Assembly (NCBI GenBank): GCA_934776915.1
Contig: CAKVNA010000032.1
Location: 1 to 8,374, forward strand
Length of the DNA stretch: 8,374 bases
Origin: an uncultured Clostridia bacterium
GTDB taxonomy: Bacteria > Bacillota > Clostridia > Christensenellales > UBA1242
Direction: 5' to 3'
In this document: positions 1 through 6,044 of the stretch, in pieces
Layout: the number at the start of each line of letters is the position of its first letter
Position numbering within the stretch: position 1 is the stretch's first letter
Notes under the pieces: model-generated
Databases searched by the model: none
Told to the model about the DNA's origin: nothing
What the model saw: the letters and a program-made list of their open reading frames with translations, nothing else
Program-made: the position numbers and the translations under genes

Positions 1-636
1 ATACGATATTGTTTGCTTTAAAGTGAAATTTGAGTTGTCAACAATAACGGCGTCTTGTGGGATAAGAAGTTTGCCGTGTTCACGAGATTTGTCAACTTCG
101 TCACGCTGCTTTATGTCTTTAAATATTTCATCAAAACTTGGTCTAGTTGGGTCGTTTGCCATTTGGGCGAAGCGTCTTTTGGCTCGCTCCTCGCTTGAAG
201 CGGTGAGATAAATTTTGACATCGGCGTCTTTCAAGACAACACTTCCAATGTCCCGCCCTTCCATAATACAATTATGCTCTTTGGCAAAATCTCGCTGGAT
301 ATCCCGAACTGTATCTCTCAAGTTTTCATAACCCGACACAAAGGGCGTCATGTTGCTGACAACTTCTTTTCTTAAATTTGGCGTTTGGTCAATGTTGTTT
401 ATAATAACTCTTTGCTCGTCACCATTAAACACAATTTTAACATCCAAATTTTTAAGAAGTTGTGATATTTTTTCTTCATTTGGCTGAGTTTCACCAAAAC
501 ATCTTAAATATTCGCAAGTTATGCCACGATACATCGCCCCCGTGTTGAAATATCTGAAATTTAAGTTTTTTGCAAGACCCAATGCAAGCGAAGATTTGCC
601 GCAGCCAGCAAGACCGTCAATAGCAACAGAAAACAT
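1..636 (-). CDS. cmk: Cytidylate kinase (CMP/dCMP kinase), 3' end outside window
   Basis: Phosphorylates CMP and dCMP to the diphosphates with ATP, in the cytoplasm, as part of pyrimidine nucleotide recycling. The reading frame is open from the ATG at 636 to the window edge: 212 codons of a family usually about 220-230 residues long, so only a short C-terminal piece is missing. Residues 1-16 form the first beta strand and P-loop (IDG at 6-8, then LAGCGKSS at 9-16). NTGAMYRG follows at about 31-38 (CMP-binding region). The family hallmark EGRDIGSVV lies at about 126-134, followed by DADVKIYLTAS and the Arg-rich lid (ERAKRR). An IKQRDEVDKSR segment matches the usual QRDxxDxxR. The start is fixed by a GAGGTG ribosome binding site at 641-646. 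Oddity: the P-loop has Leu, Cys and Ser where GPAGAGKST-like sequences are usual. Identification is confident from motif order. Confidence 0.93.
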   Translation of the reverse strand, partial: MFSVAIDGLAGCGKSSLALGLAKNLNFRYFNTGAMYRGITCEYLRCFGETQPNEEKISQLLKNLDVKIVFNGDEQRVIINNIDQTPNLRKEVVSNMTPFVSGYENLRDTVRDIQRDFAKEHNCIMEGRDIGSVVLKDADVKIYLTASSEERAKRRFAQMANDPTRPSFDEIFKDIKQRDEVDKSREHGKLLIPQDAVIVDNSNFTLKQTISY

Positions 637-666
637 TTTTCACCTCAAGCGTTATTTTTCTTGTTA

Positions 667-694
667 ATTATACAAAAAGTTGTAAAATTGTCCA
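667..694 (-). promoter_or_regulatory. Sigma-A-type promoter of cmk
   Basis: Read on the minus strand, a perfect TATAAT lies at 672-667 with TGGACA (5 of 6 to TTGACA) at 694-689, spacer 16 nt. The predicted start of transcription is near 660, giving a leader of about 24 nt that holds the GAGGTG ribosome binding site of cmk. Confidence 0.6.
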
Positions 695-743
695 AACAAT
701 TTACACAAAACATTTGCTTTTTGCAAAAAATTGCTCAGTTGTG

Positions 744-772
744 TTGACTATTTTTTGATAAAACTTTACAAT
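744..772 (+). promoter_or_regulatory. Sigma-A-type promoter of deoD, placed to give a leaderless mRNA
   Basis: TTGACT (744-749) and TACAAT (767-772) are separated by exactly 17 nt, each one base off consensus. Transcription from such a promoter normally begins 5-8 nt after the -10 box, that is at about 778-780. The deoD ATG is at 779-781, and no Shine-Dalgarno-like purine run precedes it. The simplest reading is that the message starts at, or next to, the start codon. Confidence 0.7.
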
Positions 773-778
773 TAAACT

Positions 779-1507
779 ATGAATAAGACACCAACACCAC
801 ATATTGGGGCAAAACTTGGCGAAATTGCAGAAACAGTTATTTTGCCGGGCGACCCATTAAGAGCCAAAAAAATGGCTGAAAAATATTTGAAAGACGCAAA
901 ACTTGTAAGCAATGTTAGAAATAACTATTGCTACACAGGCACTTACTGTAACAAGGCTGTGTCCATTATGTCAACTGGCATGGGGACTGCTAGCATGGGA
1001 ATTTATTCTTATGAGTTGTTTAGCTTTTATAATGTCAAAAACGCCATTCGAGTGGGAACAATAGGTTCACTTAACAAAAACTTTCACATTGGCGACATTT
1101 TGATTGCACAAAATGCTCACACAAACACAAATTACATGAACATCTTTCCACAAGGCAAAACAGTTTGTAAAGTTGAGGGGGTGAATTCCTTTTCAGCAAG
1201 CAAAAGTCTTGTTGAAAAAGCCCTTGAAATGGATTGTTCACTAGAAAAAAATATTTGTGACATTTGGACAACGGATACATTCTACTCCACCCTTCCCGCA
1301 GCACTTGTGAAAAAACTTAACATTGCTGGGGTTGAAATGGAAGGGGCGGCACTTTATCTTAATGCAGAGTTAGCCCACAAAAACGCTTTTTGCATTTGCA
1401 CGGTGTCCGATGAGATATATTCAAATAAAAGTGCTTCGTCAGACGAGCGGGAAAATAATTTTTATAAAATGTTTGAACTGGCGTTGAACATTGCTTTGAA
1501 GTTGTAA
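779..1507 (+). CDS. deoD: Purine nucleoside phosphorylase, DeoD type
   Basis: Cleaves purine (deoxy)ribonucleosides with phosphate to free base and (deoxy)ribose-1-phosphate; cytoplasmic purine salvage. The 242-residue length is typical of the hexameric DeoD family (about 235-240). Alignment from memory to E. coli DeoD is clear end to end. TPHIGAKLG is at 6-14 with His8, the residue contributed across the dimer. PGDPLRA (23-29) and Arg28, NVR (45-47), and IRVG with Arg91 match the phosphate-binding arginines. VEMEGAALY (185-193) binds the ribose. SDE with Asp211 is the catalytic acid, and Arg224 lies in SDERE. The ATG at 779 is preferred because the N-terminal TPHI motif follows directly, although no ribosome binding site exists. 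It is the first gene of a probable two-gene operon. The nearest alternative, uridine phosphorylase, fits the motifs less well. Confidence 0.93.
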   Translation: MNKTPTPHIGAKLGEIAETVILPGDPLRAKKMAEKYLKDAKLVSNVRNNYCYTGTYCNKAVSIMSTGMGTASMGIYSYELFSFYNVKNAIRVGTIGSLNKNFHIGDILIAQNAHTNTNYMNIFPQGKTVCKVEGVNSFSASKSLVEKALEMDCSLEKNICDIWTTDTFYSTLPAALVKKLNIAGVEMEGAALYLNAELAHKNAFCICTVSDEIYSNKSASSDERENNFYKMFELALNIALKL

Positions 1508-1528
1508 AATTTAAAATTGGAGAAAATT

Positions 1529-1984
1529 ATGTTAAAGAAATATGGTTTTTTATTCGGCTCTCTTGCAGTGCTTGTTGTGGGACTAATTTGCCTTTTGGCA
1601 AGTGGAATGGGCTACACAACGCTTGTTTTGCTGCTCATTGGCATTTTATGCACGGTTGCTAGCATGTTTGCCTCGCTGCCAACGCAAGATTACGAGCAAA
1701 GCGACACAGACACAAAGGAAGAACAATCAAAGGAAAGTCCAAAAGAAGTGGAAGTTGCACCAAAGCCAATTGTTCTGCCAGCGAAAAAGCATAAAATTGT
1801 GTGCAAATATTGCAAAAACAGATTTCCTTGCACAGCGGACAACTGCCCTCACTGTGGCGCTCCCGTTGATGTGACTTCCCTATCTCCAGAATGCCTTGAA
1901 GTTGTGCCACATGAAAAAGAAATGTCAGATGAAACACCTAAAACAACTAGCACTTCCAAAAAGAAAACAAGCAAAAATAAATGA
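1529..1984 (+). CDS. Small two-TM membrane protein with zinc ribbon
   Basis: Unrecognised 151-residue protein. Two hydrophobic helices (about 6-24 and 30-48) with a very short turn are followed by an acidic, Lys/Glu/Ser-rich linker (about 52-88). A zinc-ribbon-like module comes next, with Cys92-x2-Cys95 and Cys106-x2-Cys109 (the second pair in CPHCGAP), and then a Lys/Thr/Ser-rich tail ending in KKKTSKNK. The likely topology is an N-terminal membrane hairpin with the ribbon and basic tail in the cytoplasm; this is inferred. The start is the ATG at 1529, 6 nt after a GGAG at 1519-1522. A TTG at 1517 would extend the frame by four codons but overlaps that ribosome binding site. It lies 21 nt after deoD with no promoter or terminator between them, so it is probably co-transcribed. 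Function unknown; a shared role with deoD is not implied by sequence. Confidence 0.75.
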   Translation: MLKKYGFLFGSLAVLVVGLICLLASGMGYTTLVLLLIGILCTVASMFASLPTQDYEQSDTDTKEEQSKESPKEVEVAPKPIVLPAKKHKIVCKYCKNRFPCTADNCPHCGAPVDVTSLSPECLEVVPHEKEMSDETPKTTSTSKKKTSKNK

Positions 1985-2103
1985 GATTTGTAAAGTTTTT
2001 TTGGTTATAAAACTTAATTTACAAATTAAAAAAGATTGTTGTTTAAAAATGAAAGATTAAATAAAAAGTAGAAATTTAAAATAGAAATAAAGAGAGGGAT
2101 AAA

Positions 2104-3060
2104 ATGGAAAAAGCAAAAAAAATAACACTTTGGGTAACTGTCGCTTGTTTTGTGGTGGCACTTGTTTTGGGGACAATTTTTGACCTTCAAATAAGCAAGG
2201 CTTTGGCGGACATCACTTGGGGGCAATATTACACCACCAACTTCTATGCCATTGCAGGCGAAGTGGTGGGAGAAATGGTGCTTTATGTTATTATTATTTC
2301 TGCCCTTGCAATTTTAATTGACTATTTCTTCAAGCGAAATACTAGCAAAAAGTGGTTTTATTATGTTTTTATTGCAATTTTTGCAATTTTGAGTATTGGT
2401 GTTGGATTTTTTGGCATAAACAAATTTTTTAAGTATCTTTCTCATTTTGGTGTGGCAAATGCTGGCTCTTTTAGGTCATCAACAATTGGAAAAGTTGTTT
2501 TGGGGCTTGTGTCCTGTGCAGAAACCTTGATTGCTTGCCTACTCTTTTCAAAGTGCAAAGAAGAAACCTTAAAACAACTTGCTGTGTGGGCTGTTGTAGT
2601 TATTCTTGTTGCCATTGCGAGCAACGCTTTGGTGCAAATTTACAAACGAATTGCATGCAGAACAAGATACAGAGCAATGGTGTATGAAAACATTGAAGAC
2701 TTTGAGTTTTACTCGCCTTGGTATGTAATAAATCACAACAAATTTTCTTCCACAGCAAGTTTTGCGGGCGACTTCTTCAAGTCATTTCCTTCTGGTCATG
2801 CGTGTGCCAGTGCAAGTGTGTTTTCTCTTGTTCTTTTGCCATGTTGCTTTGAAAAAACAAACACAACAAAGTGGAAAGCAATTTTTATCACCTTTGCCGT
2901 CACTTGGACTGCTCTTGTGTGCGTGTCACGAATTGTTGCTGGTGCACACTACTTCACTGATGTTCTTATTGGCTCATTTACAACAATCTTCCTAGCCTTC
3001 CTTGCAAAGTGGACACTTCTAAACAAAAATATCCCTCAAAAATGGGTGGAAAAAATATAA
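2104..3060 (+). CDS. PAP2-family membrane phosphatase
   Basis: A 318-residue integral membrane protein with about eight hydrophobic segments (roughly 8-27, 56-73, 84-104, 131-148, 159-178, 233-248, 256-274, 286-306). It carries the three-part PAP2 (type 2 phosphatidic acid phosphatase) signature. Motif 1 is K181-x6-R188, motif 2 is P229-S-G-H232, and motif 3 is S275-R276-x5-H282-x3-D286. His282 is the expected nucleophile of the phospho-enzyme, activated by Asp286, with His232 as acid/base. Members hydrolyse lipid phosphates such as phosphatidate, phosphatidylglycerol phosphate or undecaprenyl pyrophosphate; the substrate cannot be told here. Motif 1 has Tyr189 where Pro is common. The long N-terminal part (three or four extra TM segments before motif 1) makes it larger than minimal PAP2 proteins. 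An AGGG ribosome binding site lies 5 nt before the ATG. Apparently monocistronic, ending at the terminator at 3072-3104. Confidence 0.9.
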   Translation: MEKAKKITLWVTVACFVVALVLGTIFDLQISKALADITWGQYYTTNFYAIAGEVVGEMVLYVIIISALAILIDYFFKRNTSKKWFYYVFIAIFAILSIGVGFFGINKFFKYLSHFGVANAGSFRSSTIGKVVLGLVSCAETLIACLLFSKCKEETLKQLAVWAVVVILVAIASNALVQIYKRIACRTRYRAMVYENIEDFEFYSPWYVINHNKFSSTASFAGDFFKSFPSGHACASASVFSLVLLPCCFEKTNTTKWKAIFITFAVTWTALVCVSRIVAGAHYFTDVLIGSFTTIFLAFLAKWTLLNKNIPQKWVEKI

Positions 3061-3071
3061 AAATTGCTAAC

Positions 3072-3104
3072 AAAAAAGGCTGGACAATTTCCAGTCTTTT
3101 TTTT
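3072..3104 (+). terminator. Intrinsic terminator after the PAP2 gene
   Basis: GGCTGG (3078-3083) pairs with CCAGTC (3091-3096, one G-U pair) across the loop ACAATTT. An A-run precedes the stem and eight T follow it, so the helix extends by A-U pairs. It begins 12 nt after the PAP2 stop codon. Confidence 0.9.
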
Positions 3105-3114
3105 GAGCATTGTC

Positions 3115-3128
3115 ACAAATTTATTTGT
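3115..3128. promoter_or_regulatory. Short palindrome with flanking direct repeats, possible operator
   Basis: ACAAAT-TT-ATTTGT is a perfect inverted repeat. It overlaps two direct copies of TTGTCAC (3110-3116 and 3125-3131), 15 nt apart. It lies about 110 nt before the DUF11 gene, upstream of the only weak promoter candidate there (TTGAAA at 3161-3166, 16 nt, then AAGAAT at 3183-3188). The two-base spacer argues against an RNA hairpin. A protein-binding site is possible, but AT-rich DNA gives such repeats by chance. Confidence 0.25.
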
Positions 3129-3236
3129 CACTTATCTCTTTTCAAAATTTCTAACAGGGGTTGAAAAAGAAAACATATATACAAGAATTTTACACACCGC
3201 AAGAAAGTTTTGAATATTGTGAAATAGGAGAAAAAT

Positions 3237-3992
3237 ATGGCTATTCAAAACACAGCAAGAGTATCTTCACAAGTGACAAGTCAAAGTGGGGACACTGTGG
3301 AGGTTGTAACTTTTAGCAATGTTAGCGAAGTGGAACAAATAGATGTTGATGTCACTGTAACAAAAACTGCCAGCAAAGGTTGGGTGTTGCCAGAGGGCGA
3401 ACTTACTCTTACAACTACAATTACAAACAAGACCAACAAGACCATTGAAAATTTTAAGTTTAAAGACACCTTAATAGGTGCAACTTTTGTAGCGGGCAGT
3501 GTAAAAATTGGGAATGTTTTGCATGAAAATCTTGACCCGCTAGCAGGCTTTGATATGCAAGTTACTTTGGGTGCTGGAGCAGATGTGTCTGTGTCTTATA
3601 CTATTAAAGCAGAAAAATTGCCCGCAGGCGAAATAGTAAAAAGCAGGTCTGCCATATCCTTCACTTTGGACGGAGAAACTTTTGATGTAGCATCAAATGA
3701 GGAGGTTGCTGAAGTTTTATTCAGTGGGCTTACAGTTTTAAAAACTTCCACACCAACTGTTGCCATAAAGGGCTCAATATTAACTTACACCATTGATATT
3801 ACAAATGATGGAACACGGGACAACACTTCTATTGTCTTTTCAGACACTTTGCCTGCAGAACTTAGTTTTGTTGAAAACAGCATAACCGTCAACGGCTCGC
3901 CACAACCGACCTATACTCTGGATAACATTCAACTGAACAACCTAAACCCTGGTGATAGTGTAACTGTGACCTTTCGTGCGACAGTAAATTGA
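3237..3992 (+). CDS. Double DUF11-repeat protein without signal peptide
   Basis: A 251-residue all-beta protein of unknown role. Residues about 34-140 and 165-251 are two copies of the DUF11/TIGR01451 'conserved repeat' Ig-like domain. The second is textbook: LTVLKTSTPTVAIKG, then LTYTIDITNDG, SDTLPAELSFV, ITVNG and a final NPGDSVTVTFRATV. The first is more diverged (VTKTAS, TTTITNKTN, KDTLIGATFVAGSV). Such domains usually build cell-surface or spore-surface proteins. Here, however, there is no hydrophobic N-terminal signal, no LPxTG or other anchor and no TM segment: the protein starts MAIQNTARVSS. The N-terminal 33 residues are Ser/Thr/Val-rich and may be part of an incomplete strand-exchange domain. 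AGGAG at 3226-3230, 6 nt before the ATG, fixes the start. The holin-like gene follows 60 nt later with no terminator between. Domain call is confident; localisation and function are open. Confidence 0.85.
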   Translation: MAIQNTARVSSQVTSQSGDTVEVVTFSNVSEVEQIDVDVTVTKTASKGWVLPEGELTLTTTITNKTNKTIENFKFKDTLIGATFVAGSVKIGNVLHENLDPLAGFDMQVTLGAGADVSVSYTIKAEKLPAGEIVKSRSAISFTLDGETFDVASNEEVAEVLFSGLTVLKTSTPTVAIKGSILTYTIDITNDGTRDNTSIVFSDTLPAELSFVENSITVNGSPQPTYTLDNIQLNNLNPGDSVTVTFRATVN

Positions 3993-4052
3993 AAATAATA
4001 ACTTTGTCAAAAAACTAAAAATTTTTATAAACTGCTATTGGAGGAACAAATT

Positions 4053-4421
4053 GTGAATTTTGAAGAAATAATAAAAGTAATCACAGTGTGTGGTTCCCTA
4101 CTGATAAGCCTTGGCGGTTTTGTAGTTGCTCTTGTTAGAGATATCAAGACCAAAAAGTGGAGTGTGCTTAAGACGGAACTTATAACCTTTATAACCAAAG
4201 CAGAAAAAATGAAAGATATGACAGGAGCAGAAAAAAAATCAGCAGTTTTGGGTTGGGCGGAAGAATATTGCAAGAGCCACGACATTAAATTTGACGCACA
4301 ACGAGTAAGCCTTGAAATTGAAGAACTTATATACTTTACAAAAAATGTAAATGTTAATGAAAAAACCGCTTCAGTCCAAAGTCTTGATGTCAAACGAACA
4401 CTTGTGCCAAAAGGAAAATAA
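4053..4421 (+). CDS. Holin-like small membrane protein (phage holin LL-H type)
   Basis: A 122-residue protein with one N-terminal hydrophobic helix (about 5-27, ending in a basic RDIKTKKW stretch) and a charged helical cytoplasmic-type domain. The pattern ELITFITKAEKMKDMTGAEK (41-60), then KKSAVLGWAEEYCKSHDIKFD and a final amphipathic IEELIYFTK, resembles the Holin_LLH family of phage holins (TM helix, 'EAEK..G.G..K...V', then a helix ending in IE..V). The start is GTG at 4053, 8 nt after GGAGG at 4040-4044. The upstream TTG at 4038 overlaps that ribosome binding site and is not credible. No endolysin or other phage gene is in the window. It shares a transcription unit with the preceding DUF11 gene. 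The family assignment is by memory of the pattern and is moderate; the TM-plus-helix architecture is directly visible. Confidence 0.6.
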   Translation: MNFEEIIKVITVCGSLLISLGGFVVALVRDIKTKKWSVLKTELITFITKAEKMKDMTGAEKKSAVLGWAEEYCKSHDIKFDAQRVSLEIEELIYFTKNVNVNEKTASVQSLDVKRTLVPKGK

Positions 4422-4513
4422 GAAAGAAAAAAGAAGAAAGAAAAATTGAGGCAATTATTGAAATTTGTCTATTAAAAATAAAAATAGAAAATGAATAAAA
4501 GCCAAGAAAATAC

Positions 4514-4543
4514 AAAAAACTGGGAAAAACCCCAGTTTTTTTT
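4514..4543. terminator. Bidirectional intrinsic terminator between holin-like gene and metK
   Basis: ACTGGG (4519-4524) pairs with CCCAGT (4531-4536) across AAAAAC. It is flanked by an A-run on the left and eight or more T on the right, so both strands show a GC stem followed by a U-run. It sits between two convergent genes and can end both transcripts. Confidence 0.88.
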
Positions 4544-4597
4544 CCTATTTTTCCTTTGACAACTTGCGATAATCGCCACTTTTTTATTTTTTATTTT

Positions 4598-5950
4598 TTA
4601 TTTCTTATTTTCAATTTGTTCCCATGGGAACTCGTTGCGACCGAAGTGACCGTAGCAGGCGGTTGATTTATAGATTGGTTTTAGTAGGTTAAGTTCTTTG
4701 ATTATGTTTTTTGGCGAGAAGTCAAAGTGTGAGTTTGTGTAGTCATAAAGTTCATGTATTGGCTTAAGTTCTGTGTGGAAGGTGTTTATGTTTATTGCGA
4801 TTGGCTTGGATAGTCCTATTCCATATGCGACTTGCACTTCGCACTTATGGCAAAAACCGTGGGCAACAAGATTTTTTGCGACATATCTTGCATAATATGC
4901 CCCCGACCTATCCACTTTTGTTGCGTTTTTGCTGGAAAAGCACCCGCCACCAACTCTGCCAACACCGCCATAGGTGTCAACAACAATTTTTCTTCCCACA
5001 CAACCACTATCACCAAAACTTCCCCAAATTGTAAATCTGCCACTTGGGTTTAAAATGACATTTGCATCTTTTGAAAGTTCCCCATATTGCGATAAGACTT
5101 TGTTCACGACTTCCTCTTTAACTTTGCTTTTTAGTTCATCATATTCCACATTTTCTGCGTGCGAAACAGACATAAGAACGGTCAGAATTTTAAATGGCTT
5201 GCCGTCAAGATATTGCACAGTCACTTGGCTTTTTGCGTCTGCGAAATAACCCGTTGTCTTTTGCCTAAAACTTTCGTATTCTCGCATAAGTTTGTGTGCC
5301 AAAAGTATTGCAAGTGGCATATATTCTGGGGTTTCATCAGTTGCATAGCCATAAACCATTCCTTGGTCATTTGCCCCAACTTCGTCAGTGACCACTGCAT
5401 TGTGAATATCCACACTTTGCTCACTTATTTCCTTGATTATCTCAAATTGACAACTGTAGCCGATATCTTTCAAAATTCCTCGTGCTATGCCTTCGTAGTC
5501 AATTTTAGCCTTTGTTGTTGCTTCGCCAAAAATGAACAATTTGTTGTCTTTTATGGCACATTCAACAGCCATTTGTGATGTTGGGTCTTGCCTTAATGCT
5601 TCGTCCAAAAAGGCGTCTGCAATGGTGTCGCAAGTTTTGTCTGGGTGACCAATATTCACACTTTCGCTTGTCACAATTTCACCATTTTCTGCAAGATAAT
5701 CTGCAAAACTGATTTTGTCTGGGTGATTTTTGCTCAAAAAAGCGACACTTGCTCCAACATTTCCCATAATAAATTTGTTATCTATCCCCACAATGCTCCA
5801 ACAGGTGTCCTCCTCCACATTTATTTCATCACCATTCACCCATGTGCAGCCATTTCCCTTTGCAAAACGCAAAAAATCTTTCTTGTTTTCGTCATCTAAC
5901 AAAAACCAAACTCCTTCCTTTTCTTGCAATAATTCTTTTAAATTTTTCAT
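4598..5950 (-). CDS. metK: S-adenosylmethionine synthetase with extra N-terminal domain
   Basis: Makes S-adenosylmethionine from methionine and ATP in the cytoplasm. The 450 residues compare with about 380-400 for the family. The excess is a separate domain at residues 1-92 (see its own entry). The synthetase begins at VTSESVNIGHPDK (93-105), with His102, Asp104 and Lys105 of the ATP/methionine site. It continues through GANDQG (192-197, P-loop-like), DAKSQVTVQY (238-247), GRKIVVDTYGG (319-329), GGGCFSSKNATKVDRS (334-349) and YGHFGR (433-438). All three subdomains are present and the catalytic Lys/Asp/His residues seem intact. Substitutions: NIG replaces the usual SEG before HPDK, SVDIHNAV replaces SPDIxxGV, and Ser/Cys replace residues in GDCGLTGRK. 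The start is ATG at 5950 with GGAG at 5957-5960. The frame runs 33 codons further upstream to 6049, but that start lies inside the riboswitch. Regulated by the upstream SAM riboswitch. Confidence 0.93.
   Translation of the reverse strand: MKNLKELLQEKEGVWFLLDDENKKDFLRFAKGNGCTWVNGDEINVEEDTCWSIVGIDNKFIMGNVGASVAFLSKNHPDKISFADYLAENGEIVTSESVNIGHPDKTCDTIADAFLDEALRQDPTSQMAVECAIKDNKLFIFGEATTKAKIDYEGIARGILKDIGYSCQFEIIKEISEQSVDIHNAVVTDEVGANDQGMVYGYATDETPEYMPLAILLAHKLMREYESFRQKTTGYFADAKSQVTVQYLDGKPFKILTVLMSVSHAENVEYDELKSKVKEEVVNKVLSQYGELSKDANVILNPSGRFTIWGSFGDSGCVGRKIVVDTYGGVGRVGGGCFSSKNATKVDRSGAYYARYVAKNLVAHGFCHKCEVQVAYGIGLSKPIAININTFHTELKPIHELYDYTNSHFDFSPKNIIKELNLLKPIYKSTACYGHFGRNEFPWEQIENKK
5675..5950 (-). 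other. N-terminal accessory domain fused to MetK (residues 1-92)
   Basis: The first 92 residues have no counterpart in standard MetK, which starts almost at the TSESV motif. The segment is compact and non-repetitive. It has a starting helix (LKELLQEKEG), a strand (VWFLLDD), a helix (NKKDFLRFAKGNG), CTWVNGDEI, a strand (CWSIVGIDNKFIMGN) and a linker rich in charged residues (SKNHPDKISFADYLAENGEI). The 'F-L-x(5)-G-x-x-W-x-x-G ... C-W/Y-x-I ... K-F-I-x-G' layout recalls small alpha/beta domains of hypothetical proteins in phages and Firmicutes; that resemblance is from memory. The domain is in the same frame and behind the GGAG ribosome binding site, and no alternative ribosome binding site was noticed just before residue 93. 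It is therefore predicted to be translated as one polypeptide with MetK. Confidence 0.7.
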
Positions 5951-5992
5951 AACTTTCTCCAAAAAAATATATTTCCACAGAAAGTTTTTGGC

Positions 5993-6021
5993 AAGAAAAA
6001 ATCCCATCGCAATGACGGGAT
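5993..6021 (-). terminator. Riboswitch-controlled intrinsic terminator in the metK leader
   Basis: On the minus strand ATCCCGTC (6021-6014) pairs with GATGGGAT (6008-6001), eight pairs with one G-U, loop ATTGC. It is followed at once by TTTTTCTT (6000-5993). It lies between the SAM aptamer and the metK start, as expected for a transcription-terminating switch. The left arm overlaps the partner strand of the proposed antiterminator (6025-6017). Confidence 0.88.
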
Positions 6022-6044
6022 AAAACTGTGCACATATTTTCCCC
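6017..6044 (-). promoter_or_regulatory. Antiterminator of the metK riboswitch
   Basis: GGGGAAAA (6044-6037) can pair with UUUUAUCCC (6025-6017): three G-C, one G-U, one mismatch and three A-U pairs. Its 5' strand takes bases from the 3' strand of aptamer P1 and its 3' strand takes the left arm of the terminator. SAM binding (P1 formed) and antitermination are therefore mutually exclusive. Predicted by eye, without folding energies. Confidence 0.6.

Noticed and set aside
23..211. A short plus-strand frame opposite cmk
   Set aside because: It is antisense to the conserved Cmk coding sequence and has no recognisable motif.
1986..2026. An imperfect inverted repeat (ATTTGTAAAGTTTT with a partner holding a 4-nt bulge) after the zinc-ribbon gene, considered as a terminator
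   Set aside because: The arms are nearly all A-T, the pairing has a bulge, and no U-run follows, so termination cannot be supported. The end of the deoD transcript is left open.
2036..2062. A promoter for the PAP2 gene (TTGTTG, 15 nt, TTAAAT)
   Set aside because: Both boxes are weak and the spacer is short; in such AT-rich DNA a match of this quality is expected by chance.
3174..3190. A sporulation-sigma -10-like element (CATATATACA) before the DUF11 gene
   Set aside because: It matches neither the SigE nor the SigK consensus well, and no matching -35 was found.
4420..4445. A purine-only A/G tract of 26 nt after the holin-like gene
   Set aside because: Simple low-complexity sequence between a stop codon and a terminator; no structure or repeat beyond base composition.
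4580..4606. Repeated TTTTTTA heptads just downstream of metK
   Set aside because: Low-complexity AT sequence outside the coding region; the nearby GC hairpin at 4514-4543 already explains termination.
5159..5578. A plus-strand frame of 139 codons opposite metK
   Set aside because: It is a shadow of the conserved MetK reading frame.
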